A stretch of 57,973 nt of DNA from a virus: positions 1 to 57,973 of the IMG/VR virus record IMGVR_UViG_3300046471_000036; one strand, given 5' to 3'. The position numbers were made by a program, and so were the translations under genes. The notes below the pieces were generated by a model. The model was not told the origin of the DNA. It searched no databases and saw only the letters and a program-made list of their open reading frames with translations. Shown in pieces: positions 1-8,150 of this stretch (position 1 is the stretch's first letter; each line of letters starts with the position of its first letter).

Positions 1-127
1 TCCCGCAGTGGACCGCCGCTTACGTGATGTCGATGGACGCCCGCGCACGCGATGCGACGCTGGGCACCGGTACCGCCGCCGGCAGCTACTCGACGCACTA
101 CCGCGACCGGAAGACGGATCGGCCGGT
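1..127. repeat. 127-bp terminal direct repeat, left copy
   Basis: These bases are identical to 57847-57973. The length of exactly 127, a common assembler k-mer size, and its position inside a coding sequence suggest the overlap of a circular assembly graph rather than a physical terminal repeat. Confidence 0.97.
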
Positions 128-1640
128 CAGCCTGAAAAATTACCCGTACATGACGCTCGAAGGCAATCCAGGCGATACCTGGAACCCAGCAACCAACGTC
201 CGCGAGTCGTTCCCCGATGCCGGCGGCGACGTGACGACGCCATACACCGCGGATATTTCGCACCAGCCGAATCTCGCCTACGTGCCATACCTGCTGACGG
301 GTGATTATTACTACCTGGAAGAAATGCAGTTTTGGGCCATGTACGACACCTTCCGGTCGAACCCGAACTACCGCGGCCAGGGCCAAGGCCTGGTGATTCC
401 CGGCGAACTCCGTGCGCAAGCATGGGCAATGCGCACGCTGGCCGAGGCCGCTGCTTTCACGCCTGACGATGACGCTCTGAAGGCCGAATTGAACGGCTTC
501 GTGAGCAACAATCTCGACTGGTACAACGCGACCTACGCGCAGAACCCGAAAGCGAATCAACTGGGCGTGATGACGCACGGCTACTCATTCGCGTACGGCG
601 TGGCGATCGCTGCCTGGATGGATGATTTTTTTACCTCGGCCATGGGCCACGCGGTCGACCTGGGATTTACCAGGGCTGCGCCGATGCTGGCGTGGAAAGC
701 AAAATTCCCTGTCGGTCGCATGACTGCGCCTGGCGTGTGCTGGGTGATGGGCGCGCCGTACGGGCTGAAGCTGCGCGAGGGCGACAACGAATCATTCCCT
801 GTGTACTCGACGCTGGCCGATGCCTATAAAGCCGTCTACCCCGGCTTCGTCAGCCTGCCATGCGCAGGCGCTGAAATGGCTGCGGCATGGGGCGCGCGTG
901 GCGCCGGTGACATGGGCGGTATTTCGGAGGGTTACCTGGGCTACCCGTCGAACATGCAGCCAGCACTGGCGTGGGCTGTCGATGCGGGCGTGCCGAATGC
1001 GCCAAAGGCATGGGACCTGTTCATGTCGCGCACCGTCAAGCCAGATTACAGCCTCGGCTCCGGCTTCTCGATCATCCCGCACGGCTATGTGAATACGACT
1101 GTATCGCCGACGCCCGGTGCCACGCTGCCGACAGCGCCTGCCGCACCCGTTACGCCGATCGTCACTGCCACGCTGGCTGCTGCGCCGACCGTCGCCGGGA
1201 CGTGGATGCGGCTGGGCGGGGAGAATGAAATCGTTACCGTGCCTGCCGACACCGTCGTGCGCTACGGCGATGGCGCGACTGGCCGCTACGTGTACGCCAA
1301 GATCACAGGGCAGTTCACGATCTCCAACGATTATTTCGGCAGCGACCCGGCCGTGACGATCAACAAGACGGCGGAGGCCTTCACGCCGGCGCCGCCAGCC
1401 AAGCCAGGCAAGGTCACGACGCCGACGAACGTCAAGCTGCAAAAGCTGACAGGCCTGACCGCAACGTTCATCGATCCGATCACGCTCGACGAGGTGAAGC
1501 AGTTCACCGGCGTGACCGCCACGTCGAAAGGAGCGCTCAGCTTCACCGAAGTCGCACTGGTGCCTGGCACCACCTACATGGTCCGAGTCGCTAACACCAG
1601 CGGCGTCCTGGACGTCATGTACCCGATCACCGCTCAATAA
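1..1640 (+). CDS. RIFT-barrel/toroid polysaccharide-lyase-like protein, C-terminal part
   Basis: This is the 3' part of the 864-residue gene that starts at 56892; the frame is continuous across the circle junction. The part here holds a helix-rich segment (full-protein residues about 345-690) with an aromatic, conserved-looking stretch HQPNLAYVPYLLTGD, as in alpha/alpha-toroid polysaccharide lyases. A proline/threonine linker and two small beta domains follow. The last one (about 780-864) looks Ig-like and starts after PAKPGK. The stop at 1638-1640 is 9 bases before the next gene. The family suggestion (PcRGLX/YetA-like, exo-rhamnogalacturonan-lyase group) rests on recalled sequence character, not on a search. 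A structural, non-enzymatic role is possible. Confidence 0.75.
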   Translation, partial: PQWTAAYVMSMDARARDATLGTGTAAGSYSTHYRDRKTDRPVSLKNYPYMTLEGNPGDTWNPATNVRESFPDAGGDVTTPYTADISHQPNLAYVPYLLTGDYYYLEEMQFWAMYDTFRSNPNYRGQGQGLVIPGELRAQAWAMRTLAEAAAFTPDDDALKAELNGFVSNNLDWYNATYAQNPKANQLGVMTHGYSFAYGVAIAAWMDDFFTSAMGHAVDLGFTRAAPMLAWKAKFPVGRMTAPGVCWVMGAPYGLKLREGDNESFPVYSTLADAYKAVYPGFVSLPCAGAEMAAAWGARGAGDMGGISEGYLGYPSNMQPALAWAVDAGVPNAPKAWDLFMSRTVKPDYSLGSGFSIIPHGYVNTTVSPTPGATLPTAPAAPVTPIVTATLAAAPTVAGTWMRLGGENEIVTVPADTVVRYGDGATGRYVYAKITGQFTISNDYFGSDPAVTINKTAEAFTPAPPAKPGKVTTPTNVKLQKLTGLTATFIDPITLDEVKQFTGVTATSKGALSFTEVALVPGTTYMVRVANTSGVLDVMYPITAQ

Positions 1641-1649
1641 CGGAAAAAT

Positions 1650-3368
1650 ATGACAGACCACTTCAACGCAGTTCGCGGCGCTCTAACCGCTGGCGGTACG
1701 GGTAACGTCACCGCTGCATCAACTGCGTCAGGCAAGGCGCGCCCGTTGAGCACCCTGCCAACCGGGTGGCAGGGCGGACTGCGCTTCGACGACCCAAACG
1801 GCGTCGACTGGGAATTGTCGCTCTGCACGGCACAGGGCGGCAACGTGTTCTCGCGCGACACGCTGCTGTGCAGCTCGACCGGGAGCAAGGTAAATCTGGC
1901 AGTCGGAACAATTGTGCTTCAAACGGTGGTTGCCGAGCAGTTGAACGCAATGCTTTCCGTGGCGGATATTCCGTTTTCCGGCGCAATCCCGCTGACGCGT
2001 CCAGGCAACAGCTACATGGCCGCCAAAACAGTTTCTGGGCCGCTTACGTTCACCCCGGCGGCCAGCGCTGTGCGCGGTGCCTTGGTGTATCTGCGAGTGA
2101 TCGCTGATGGCACGAACCTGCCAATCTATTCCGCGTTCAAGGAATGGGGTGGCTCAATGGGCTACTTGAACGCCGCCGGCATCGAAAATCAGATGCAGTT
2201 CTTCTACGACGGCTTCAATTACTTTGTCTTGATTACCCAGGCCATCAATGCCGTTGCCGTGCCATTGCCAGTGAGCGGGGTAACGCTGGCAGGGCCAACA
2301 GGCGGCATTGTTAATCAAGCCTCGGCTAACTTCACGGTTGGCGTCACTCCTGTCGGCGGCACGATCACAGGTGATGTAGTGGTAACGCCAACACCAGTAT
2401 CCGGAGTCACTTTCACCCCAACGAGTCGCACGGTTAATAACGCGTCTCCAACCGGCACTTTCACGGCCACGCCGAATGCGACAGGCAGTGTAAGTATTGC
2501 CGTTACGAACAGTGGCGGATTGGCTAATCCGGCTGCGATTGGGTACACGGTTTCAGCCGCGCCGACGTTGCCAGGCACGCCGGCAGCGCCTACGGCAACC
2601 GCGGGCGTGAACAGCGCGTCTCTCGCGATCGTCGCTCCTTCTACTGGTTCCGGCACCATCGATAGCTACGTCGTGACACCGTATCTGGCCGGGGTTGCGC
2701 AAAATCCGCAAAACATTACAACGCTGTCCAGCCCGCTCAATATTACGGGTCTTACTGCCGGCAATTACACCTTTACTTTCCATGCGCGTAGCAATGTCGG
2801 AAATGGTGCGGAATCGCCTGCATCGAATTCTGTTGCTGTGACTGGGCAGGTATCGACTGCTCGCCGTCTGACCTCCTTGGTCGGAATGACGGAATCTGCG
2901 TCGGCACCATACGTGTACTCCTCAGATGGCAGCAACTACAGTGGCTCAGATGGCCCCAAAGGGCGATTGAGTGCTACGCTTCCAAGCGGCGCTAATGGGT
3001 CAATTCAATTCATTATTTCAACTTCCGTCGGTGGCGGCGTCATGTTGGGGACCGAACTATCGCCCGCCCAGGCCGGATATGGTAATTGGGGCTATGGCAC
3101 GTTCGGCTCGACGGGCAACTACAATTCTTTGAACGGTGGAATTAGTGGGCAGAATGGCGCAGCGCTTACTCCTGCTGTTGGCGATATCGTGCGCTGGACG
3201 CGCACCGGAACGACCATCGTAATTGATGTTGCTCGTGCGTCGAGCCCGACATCTTTTACTGTGGTGCAGACTTACACGAATGCGAGCACGGCGCTTCTTT
3301 ATTTCAACCTGTCTGCATCAGTTGGTGGCGCGCTCAGCAACGTCAGCACGAGTGGCGGGTTCGCCTAA
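1650..3368 (+). CDS. Virion-associated protein with Ig-like and Fn3-like domains
   Basis: This 572-residue protein has no recognised catalytic motif. The N-terminal 210 residues are a mixed domain beginning MTDHFNAVRGAL. Then come an Ig-like repeat (about 215-305), an Fn3-like domain after PGTPAAPTATAG (about 307-398) and a C-terminal beta-rich domain (about 403-572) with many Gly, Ser and Tyr residues, as in lectin-like phage appendages. The stop overlaps the next start as TAATG, so it is probably co-translated with the SGNH hydrolase. It may be a capsid decoration or head-fibre protein. Function is inferred from domains and position only. Confidence 0.7.
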   Translation: MTDHFNAVRGALTAGGTGNVTAASTASGKARPLSTLPTGWQGGLRFDDPNGVDWELSLCTAQGGNVFSRDTLLCSSTGSKVNLAVGTIVLQTVVAEQLNAMLSVADIPFSGAIPLTRPGNSYMAAKTVSGPLTFTPAASAVRGALVYLRVIADGTNLPIYSAFKEWGGSMGYLNAAGIENQMQFFYDGFNYFVLITQAINAVAVPLPVSGVTLAGPTGGIVNQASANFTVGVTPVGGTITGDVVVTPTPVSGVTFTPTSRTVNNASPTGTFTATPNATGSVSIAVTNSGGLANPAAIGYTVSAAPTLPGTPAAPTATAGVNSASLAIVAPSTGSGTIDSYVVTPYLAGVAQNPQNITTLSSPLNITGLTAGNYTFTFHARSNVGNGAESPASNSVAVTGQVSTARRLTSLVGMTESASAPYVYSSDGSNYSGSDGPKGRLSATLPSGANGSIQFIISTSVGGGVMLGTELSPAQAGYGNWGYGTFGSTGNYNSLNGGISGQNGAALTPAVGDIVRWTRTGTTIVIDVARASSPTSFTVVQTYTNASTALLYFNLSASVGGALSNVSTSGGFA

Positions 3369-4030
3369 TGGGGCCGCTGCTTGGGGGTTCAGCGCGAGCC
3401 AGTTTCTCGCCCACTAAAGCGGCGGCTGTATTCGATGGCAATTCGCTCGTCGATACGGCTACAAGCGATCTTGTTTTGCAGTTGCAGGCGATAGCCCCGA
3501 TTAGTAATCAAATAACGATCTTGAATCGAGGTGTAAGCGGGCAAACTATTCGAAATATGATTACTCGCGCTCCGTCGAATGTGGATAACGCATTCATTGA
3601 TGGTAAGTCGAATTATCTTTTTTTGTTCGAAATCACCAACAGCATTTTCAATAGTGGCTTAACTGGAATGCAGGCGATTGCCGATCTAAACGAATATATT
3701 CAGGGGCGGCTTGCACTACACCCATGGAAAATAATTCTGCTCACGTGCCTGCCGCGCGGGGATTTTCTCGGCACTACCTGGGATGCTTACACAGGCGAGG
3801 ATCAGATTCAAATCGCCAATACGTATCTGCGTCAAAACTTCAGGGCAATGGGCGCCAAAGCATTGGTAGAAATACGCCGAGCTGGTGGGCCGTTCGACTT
3901 TAACGACCCTTGGAATCACGGTAGATTTCCGCCGTCACTATGGAATGATCTTACACATCCAAATGCGGCCGGGCGCGCAATTGAAGCCCAGTATATCGCC
4001 GATGTTCTCAAGCGGCTTCCGGCGAGGTAA
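3368..4030 (+). CDS. SGNH/GDSL-type hydrolase (esterase)
   Basis: This 220-residue protein carries SGNH blocks: block I FDGNSL with candidate nucleophile Ser26, block II GVSGQT with Gly58, a degenerate block III ending EITNS in place of GxND, and block V DLTHPN with Asp194 and His197. Family members remove acyl groups, often acetyl groups on polysaccharides. There is no signal peptide. It lies between two Ig-like proteins and downstream of a lyase-like protein, so a role in removing O-acetyl groups from a surface glycan is a reasonable inference. Loss of the block III Asn may reduce activity. Confidence 0.8.
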   Translation: MGPLLGGSARASFSPTKAAAVFDGNSLVDTATSDLVLQLQAIAPISNQITILNRGVSGQTIRNMITRAPSNVDNAFIDGKSNYLFLFEITNSIFNSGLTGMQAIADLNEYIQGRLALHPWKIILLTCLPRGDFLGTTWDAYTGEDQIQIANTYLRQNFRAMGAKALVEIRRAGGPFDFNDPWNHGRFPPSLWNDLTHPNAAGRAIEAQYIADVLKRLPAR

Positions 4031-4033
4031 CCG

Positions 4034-5242
4034 ATGACCGGATTCTACACAACCGGCGAGGTAGCGATTGGGCTGGTGGGCGACGCCGGCGCAGCGCCAG
4101 TTTCGACCGTCACCGGCGTTACCGTCTCGCCGTCCACGGCAACTCTAGCCGGCGGCGCTATCGTCGATTTCGATTGGGTGATCACTGGAGCGAATGGCCC
4201 GAGCCAGGCCGCCACCGTCACGACGACGCTCGGAACGATCAATTCGGCTGGCGTGTTGACCGCGCCGGCGGCAACGTCGTCTGCGCAGGCTGGCACGGTC
4301 ACCGTGACCAGCGCGCAGGACCCGACGAAAAGCGGCACGGCCACATTCACGGTGTCCGCGGCGCAGGCCGGCGACACCACCGCTCCGACGCTGACCGCTG
4401 CCAGCGCCACCGCCGCCGGCCAGACGACCGCCACCGGAACCGTCACTACCAACGAGGCGGGCGGCACGCTGTACGGCACCACTACGGCGAGCGCGACCGC
4501 GACGGCATCGCAGGTGCAGGCCGGTATTTCGAAAGCCGTGACGGCAGCTGGCGAGCAGGCGATGAGCTTCACCGGTCTGCCCGCAGGCGCCACGCTGTAC
4601 CCGCATTACGTGCACGTGGACGCATCTGGCAATGTCTCTGCAGTCGCCAACGGCGCCAGCTTCACGACGCAGTCCGCGGGCGACACCACCGGCCCGGTCA
4701 TGCAAGGCGAACTGATCGCCAGCAAGACGTCGACGACGACCACGATCACGGTTCCGGTCGCCACGGACGCCAGCGGCATCGGCGAATACTTCTTCGCCAT
4801 CGACGGCGGGGCGCCGGTCAGCAACGGATCGAGCCGGACCAAGACATTCACCGGCCTGGCGCCGCTGACGCCGCATCTGTACGAGGTCACGGCGACCGAT
4901 ACGCTGGGCAATCCGTCCGGCAACTCGCTGAGCATCACGGTCGTGACGGACGCCGCCGGCGACGATCCGAGCCTGGTGACGAAAAACATTCAGGTGACGC
5001 TGAAGGGCCGAGACCTCTCGGTGCGGGCGAATGCCGCCGGCATCAACTGGGAATGGTCCGACGCGCGCGGCGTGGTCACATCGTCCGGTACCGGGCTGGT
5101 CGGCAGTGCCTCTGGCGTGCTGACCATTCCAATCCGGACGCGGCTGCTGTCGGACGGGGTAGGGCGGCTCAGCCTGGACAACTACAACGGCGGCAACATC
5201 CTGACGTACCTTGCCACGCAATTGTGGGTGCGCTTGCCGTGA
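4034..5242 (+). CDS. Ig-like (Big_2/Fn3) repeat protein
   Basis: A 402-residue beta-rich protein. Residues 25-110 form a bacterial Ig-like domain, with VTGVTVSPSTATLAGG at its start. Two Fn3-like units follow the repeated phrase DTT(A/G)P (about 113-212 and 214-303). A C-terminal domain of about 90 residues begins at SLVTKNIQVTLKG. Composition is rich in Ala, Thr, Ser and Gly, with no Cys. Such repeats are common as weak glycan-binding decorations on capsids and tails. Its stop overlaps a GTG start (GTGA) of the next small ORF. Role inferred. Confidence 0.7.
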   Translation: MTGFYTTGEVAIGLVGDAGAAPVSTVTGVTVSPSTATLAGGAIVDFDWVITGANGPSQAATVTTTLGTINSAGVLTAPAATSSAQAGTVTVTSAQDPTKSGTATFTVSAAQAGDTTAPTLTAASATAAGQTTATGTVTTNEAGGTLYGTTTASATATASQVQAGISKAVTAAGEQAMSFTGLPAGATLYPHYVHVDASGNVSAVANGASFTTQSAGDTTGPVMQGELIASKTSTTTTITVPVATDASGIGEYFFAIDGGAPVSNGSSRTKTFTGLAPLTPHLYEVTATDTLGNPSGNSLSITVVTDAAGDDPSLVTKNIQVTLKGRDLSVRANAAGINWEWSDARGVVTSSGTGLVGSASGVLTIPIRTRLLSDGVGRLSLDNYNGGNILTYLATQLWVRLP

Positions 5243-5421
5243 TCCGCGTCATCTTCGACGTGCAGCAGGGCGCCGACGGAGTGATCTTCGACCCGCCGAT
5301 TCAGCAGGTCATGTCGGCGCCGGCGGGCAGCAGCGCACCGCGCGCCACGCAACACCAGCAGCGCCCCGAACAGCAGCCGCAGCACCGACCAACCAAGGAA
5401 TGCACATGCCGCACAAAGTAA
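5239..5421 (+). CDS. Small protein with IFD-GVIFD motif
   Basis: A 60-codon ORF with a GTG start overlapping the preceding stop as GTGA. Its N-terminus (IRVIFDVQQGADGVIFD) closely resembles the N-terminus of the tail protein at 13276 (IDLIFDTPAADAGVVFD). The rest is a Gln/Pro-rich tail ending in CTCRTK. It overlaps the start of the connector gene at 5406 by 16 bases. It may be a real head-joining peptide or a decayed gene copy. Confidence 0.5.
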   Translation: MIRVIFDVQQGADGVIFDPPIQQVMSAPAGSSAPRATQHQQRPEQQPQHRPTKECTCRTK

Positions 5422-5948
5422 TCACGCCGCCGGCAACCATGGCGGTATCGCTGGCTGCCGCCCGCACCGCCGCGCGCGTGAACGGTACCGCGTTGGACGA
5501 CGAGATCAAGATCGCAGTCGGCAACGCCACGACCGAAGCCGAGCATTACACCGGGCGCGCGTTCGTCAACCGCACCTACCGCATCACGCTGGACCGCTTC
5601 TGTGGCGACATCGAGATTCCCGCATCGCCGGTAGTCGAGGTGGTCACCTTTGTCTACGCGGACGTCGACGGCGCGCCGCAGGAACTAGATTCGGCCGACT
5701 TTCGTTTCGACACCGCGCGCGAGCCGGGTTTCATCGTGCCGGCGTTCGGCAGGACCTGGCCGGTCACCGGTGGTGACATCGAGTCGGTCAAGGTTGACGT
5801 GATCTGCGGCTACGGGCCGGACGACACGGCGGTTCCGGATGCGGTCAAGGCCTACGTCTTGGCGCGCGTGCGCGAACAGTATGCGCCGCCGGGCACGCCG
5901 CAGTCACCGTGGCTGCTGTCGGGCCTTCAAGCGCTCAAGGTGTATTAA
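5406..5948 (+). CDS. Head-tail connector, gp6-like
   Basis: A 180-residue protein of the HK97 gp6-like adaptor family (DUF3199/TIGR02215 type), a ring bound beneath the portal. Seen: an N-terminal helical part rich in Ala/Arg with TTEAEHYTGR, the usual LDRFCGDIEIPASPVVEV-type hairpin, and a C-terminal helix with VKAYVLARVREQYAPPG. The ATG at 5406 is chosen because AAGGA lies 8 bases upstream and the length fits the family; the frame is open further upstream. The stop overlaps the next ATG (TAATG). Confidence 0.85.
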   Translation: MPHKVITPPATMAVSLAAARTAARVNGTALDDEIKIAVGNATTEAEHYTGRAFVNRTYRITLDRFCGDIEIPASPVVEVVTFVYADVDGAPQELDSADFRFDTAREPGFIVPAFGRTWPVTGGDIESVKVDVICGYGPDDTAVPDAVKAYVLARVREQYAPPGTPQSPWLLSGLQALKVY

Positions 5949-6301
5949 TGGCCGCGCCATTCACCTGCGACGACCAAGTCAGCATCGAGCGCCTGGTCAA
6001 GATCAAGGAGCCGGTCTACGGCACCGAGACGGATAGCTGGGTGCCGCTGCATGCCTACTTCTGGGCGAACGTGCAGGACGTGCTGCCGAGCCGCGGCGAG
6101 GCGACGGACAACGGTCTGACGGTTCCGGTGACGCGCAGCCGCCTGCGGATCCGTGACGCTGCTGGCACCACCATGGCAATGCGCGTCGTGCTGCACAGCC
6201 GCGGAGGCAAGGTTATGCAGATCATCGCTGGGCCAGCGCAGCTGGATGACGGCGTGTACGACGAATTTATGCTTGAAGAATACGGGGGCGCAAATGGCTG
6301 A
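5948..6301 (+). CDS. Head closure / head-tail joining protein
   Basis: A 117-residue protein with the pattern of the phage head-tail adaptor family (SPP1 gp16/HK97 gp7 type). It has a short beta-barrel with WVPLHAYFWANVQDVLPSRGE near the middle and a long hairpin ending MQIIAGPAQLDDG. Its place between the gp6-like connector and the gp10-like protein is the standard order. It overlaps both neighbours by 1 to 8 bases. Confidence 0.8.
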   Translation: MAAPFTCDDQVSIERLVKIKEPVYGTETDSWVPLHAYFWANVQDVLPSRGEATDNGLTVPVTRSRLRIRDAAGTTMAMRVVLHSRGGKVMQIIAGPAQLDDGVYDEFMLEEYGGANG

Positions 6302-6866
6302 CGATCGGGTAATTATCGGCGGCGAGCAGTTGTTTAATTTTTTGCAGACGCTTTCGGTGAAGGTTGAGCGAAATATCATGCGCTCGGCCTTGCGCTCTGG
6401 CGCCGCTGTGATCCGCGAGAAGGCGCGCGAGAATGTGCCCGTTCGATTGGGCGCGCTCAGAAAAAGCATTCGCGTCACGACCGGATCGAAAAAGGGCATT
6501 GTGACGGCGTCCGTCAAGGCCGGCAGCAAAGAGGCGTACTACTGGCGGTGGGTTGAATACGGCACGAAGGGTCATTTGATCAAGGTCGAGGACAACGAGC
6601 GCGCGATCAATTACCGGCTGACCGCAAAGCGCGGCAAGTTGACTTACGTCTCAATGTCGACGGTCAATCGAAACGTGCTGCGAATCGGCAATACGTTTGT
6701 CGGACCGACTGTCAGCCACCCCGGCGCCAAGGAATCGCCGTACATGCGTCCTGCGCTGGATTCGGAAGGCGACAACGCCATCGCGGCGATCGTTGCGCAG
6801 ATCAAAAAGCGCCTCACAGCAGAGGGAATCAATATGGCCGACCCAGGTGGCGACAATGAAAATTGA
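6294..6866 (+). CDS. HK97 gp10-like tail-joining protein
   Basis: A 190-residue protein of the HK97 gp10 family. Seen: helix VERNIMRSALRSGAAVIREKA, then VPVRLGALRKSIRV, YWRWVEYGTKGH and a C-terminal PYMRPALDSE. These four conserved blocks appear in family order. The ATG at 6294 overlaps the previous stop by 8 bases; an in-frame ATG at 6153 would intrude deep into the preceding gene. It joins the tail terminator ring to the head. Confidence 0.9.
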   Translation: MADDRVIIGGEQLFNFLQTLSVKVERNIMRSALRSGAAVIREKARENVPVRLGALRKSIRVTTGSKKGIVTASVKAGSKEAYYWRWVEYGTKGHLIKVEDNERAINYRLTAKRGKLTYVSMSTVNRNVLRIGNTFVGPTVSHPGAKESPYMRPALDSEGDNAIAAIVAQIKKRLTAEGINMADPGGDNEN

Positions 6867-7083
6867 AATGACGAAATCCTTGCACGGCACGCTGGACGGC
6901 GTGACCGTTCGGCCTTTGACTGCGGGCTCGACATACTCCACGCCGTCAACCGCGATGGGCGAACGCATGGGGTTGGCATTGATCCGGCGCCAAGTCGCGA
7001 AGCTCGCGCCAGACGCTGGCGCAGAATTGCGTGCGCCAGTCGGCTTGTCCAAGCCGGTCAAGCCAAAACGGAAGCCTAAATAA
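6856..7083 (+). CDS. Small conserved-position protein in head-tail module
   Basis: 75 residues, beginning MKIEMTKSLHGTLDGV and ending in the basic tail KPVKPKRKPK. It overlaps the upstream gp10-like gene by 11 bases, and its stop overlaps the next start as TAATG. I do not recognise a family. The middle is compatible with a short helix (ERMGLALIRRQVAKL). The tight overlaps argue that it is translated. Confidence 0.65.
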   Translation: MKIEMTKSLHGTLDGVTVRPLTAGSTYSTPSTAMGERMGLALIRRQVAKLAPDAGAELRAPVGLSKPVKPKRKPK

Positions 7084-7484
7084 TGGATGGCGTCGCAGTC
7101 ATACGCGCATTGCTGCTCGAGCATGAGCCCTTGGTTGCCCTGGTCGGCGATCGCATTATGGCAGGCACCGTCCCCGCAGGGGTGTCATTGCCAGCCGTCG
7201 GCATCACTGAAGTCGGCAGCAATGACCTGGATACCGTCGCCCGCAAGGCTGCCGCTCTCGTTACGGCGCGCATTCAAGTCACCGTCTATGCGAACAATTA
7301 CCCGCAGATGAAGGCCGCACTGAAGGCGGCAGGACTCGGCCGCGGCGTATTCACAGGGACGATTGCCGGCGTGAAGGTGCTGAGCGTGCTGCGCGACACG
7401 GTCGGGCCCGATATGAGCGACGAGGCGCCCGGCCTCGCGGAGCAGTCGAGAGATTTCAAGGTCACGTACGTCGAACCGGATTAA
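7083..7484 (+). CDS. Tail completion/terminator protein (DUF3168-like)
   Basis: 133 residues. The pattern is that of gp17/DUF3168 tail-completion proteins: N-terminal helix (VIRALLLEHEPLVALVGDRI), PAVGITEVGSND, a long helix with YPQMKAALKAA, and a C-terminal strand pair with SRDFKVTYVE. These proteins cap the tail tube and dock it to the head. It lies directly before the tube gene, separated from it by two terminator-like hairpins. Confidence 0.85.
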   Translation: MDGVAVIRALLLEHEPLVALVGDRIMAGTVPAGVSLPAVGITEVGSNDLDTVARKAAALVTARIQVTVYANNYPQMKAALKAAGLGRGVFTGTIAGVKVLSVLRDTVGPDMSDEAPGLAEQSRDFKVTYVEPD

Positions 7485-7502
7485 CAGCATCAAAATCAAG
7501 CG

Positions 7503-7522
7503 CCGCCTACGGGCGGTTTTTT
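7503..7522 (+). terminator. Intrinsic terminator inside late operon (first of two)
   Basis: Hairpin CCGCC-TACG-GGCGG followed by six Ts, located 18 bases after the tail-terminator stop codon. As it sits inside a co-directional structural operon, it would need readthrough or antitermination, or would lower the level of downstream mRNA. Confidence 0.7.
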
Positions 7523-7543
7523 ACATCTAAAGCTTTCCCGCCC

Positions 7544-7574
7544 GCCCGTTTCGCATCCGCGAGCGGGCTTTTTT
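7544..7574 (+). terminator. Intrinsic terminator inside late operon (second of two)
   Basis: Stem GCCCG/CGGGC with a 15-base loop and six Ts, ending 14 bases before the tail-tube start. Together with 7503-7522 it forms a tandem pair. Confidence 0.6.
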
Positions 7575-7588
7575 ACAGGAGTTTCACC

Positions 7589-8041
7589 ATGCCATTTGAA
7601 GCAGATTTTGAAACCGTCGCCGGCACCGCGCTGTATGTTGCCGCCGCCATGCCAGCCGACAACACTGCCGTAGCATTCGCTGCGCTGACCTGGATCGAGG
7701 TTGGTGAAATCACGAACGTTCCGAGCGTCCTCGGTCGCGAATACAGCGAGTCCACCATTTCGACAGTGAAGAATGCTCACGACCGCAAGAAGAAAGGGTC
7801 GTATTCGCTGCCAAATGCAGACTGGGAGTGCGCGTGGGTCGAGGACGACGCCGGCCAAGTGCTCGTGCGCGAGGCAGCGAACAACAACGACATTCTGCCG
7901 TTCAAGGTCGTCAAGCAAGGCGCTTCGATCCGCTATTTGAGCGCGCAGGTTTCGAAGTTCGTCGAGAACAACGGCACCAGCAATGACGCAGTCAAAGGAT
8001 CGTTCACGATGCTGCGCCAGTCCGACACGATCATCGCCTAA
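7589..8041 (+). CDS. Tail tube protein
   Basis: 150 residues, rich in beta structure. N-terminal MPFEADFETVAGTALYVAAA, WIEVGEITNVPSVLG and a C-terminal DAVKGSFTMLRQSDTI are typical of siphophage tube proteins of the lambda gpV-like fold. A good GGAG lies 8 bases before the ATG (ACAGGAGTTTCACC). Position between tail terminator and assembly chaperones supports the call. It has its own leader behind two terminators, unlike its overlapping neighbours, which may allow separate high expression. Confidence 0.85.
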   Translation: MPFEADFETVAGTALYVAAAMPADNTAVAFAALTWIEVGEITNVPSVLGREYSESTISTVKNAHDRKKKGSYSLPNADWECAWVEDDAGQVLVREAANNNDILPFKVVKQGASIRYLSAQVSKFVENNGTSNDAVKGSFTMLRQSDTIIA

Positions 8042-8150
8042 ACCATCACGGCCATCCGGCCCTCACCAGCACCGGCTCGCCGTTGTCTCCTTTCGCGGGG
8101 AGCGACGACGGGCGCGGGCATTTACATTCCACCGCGAATAGGAACCCACT

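Noticed and set aside
1-127. Physical direct terminal repeats of the virion
   Set aside because: Length equals a common assembly k-mer and the repeat lies within a coding sequence far from the terminase genes.
792-1661. Long leftward ORF (289 codons) under the lyase-like gene
   Set aside because: Arg/His/Gly-rich shadow of a GC-rich gene on the other strand; no plausible start context and no neighbour in this orientation.
4145-5221. 358-codon leftward ORF and a 415-codon rightward ORF (4174-5421) over the Ig-like gene
   Set aside because: Both are shadow frames with low-complexity Arg/Gly/Asp composition. Only the last 60 codons of the rightward frame (from GTG 5239) were kept as a candidate.
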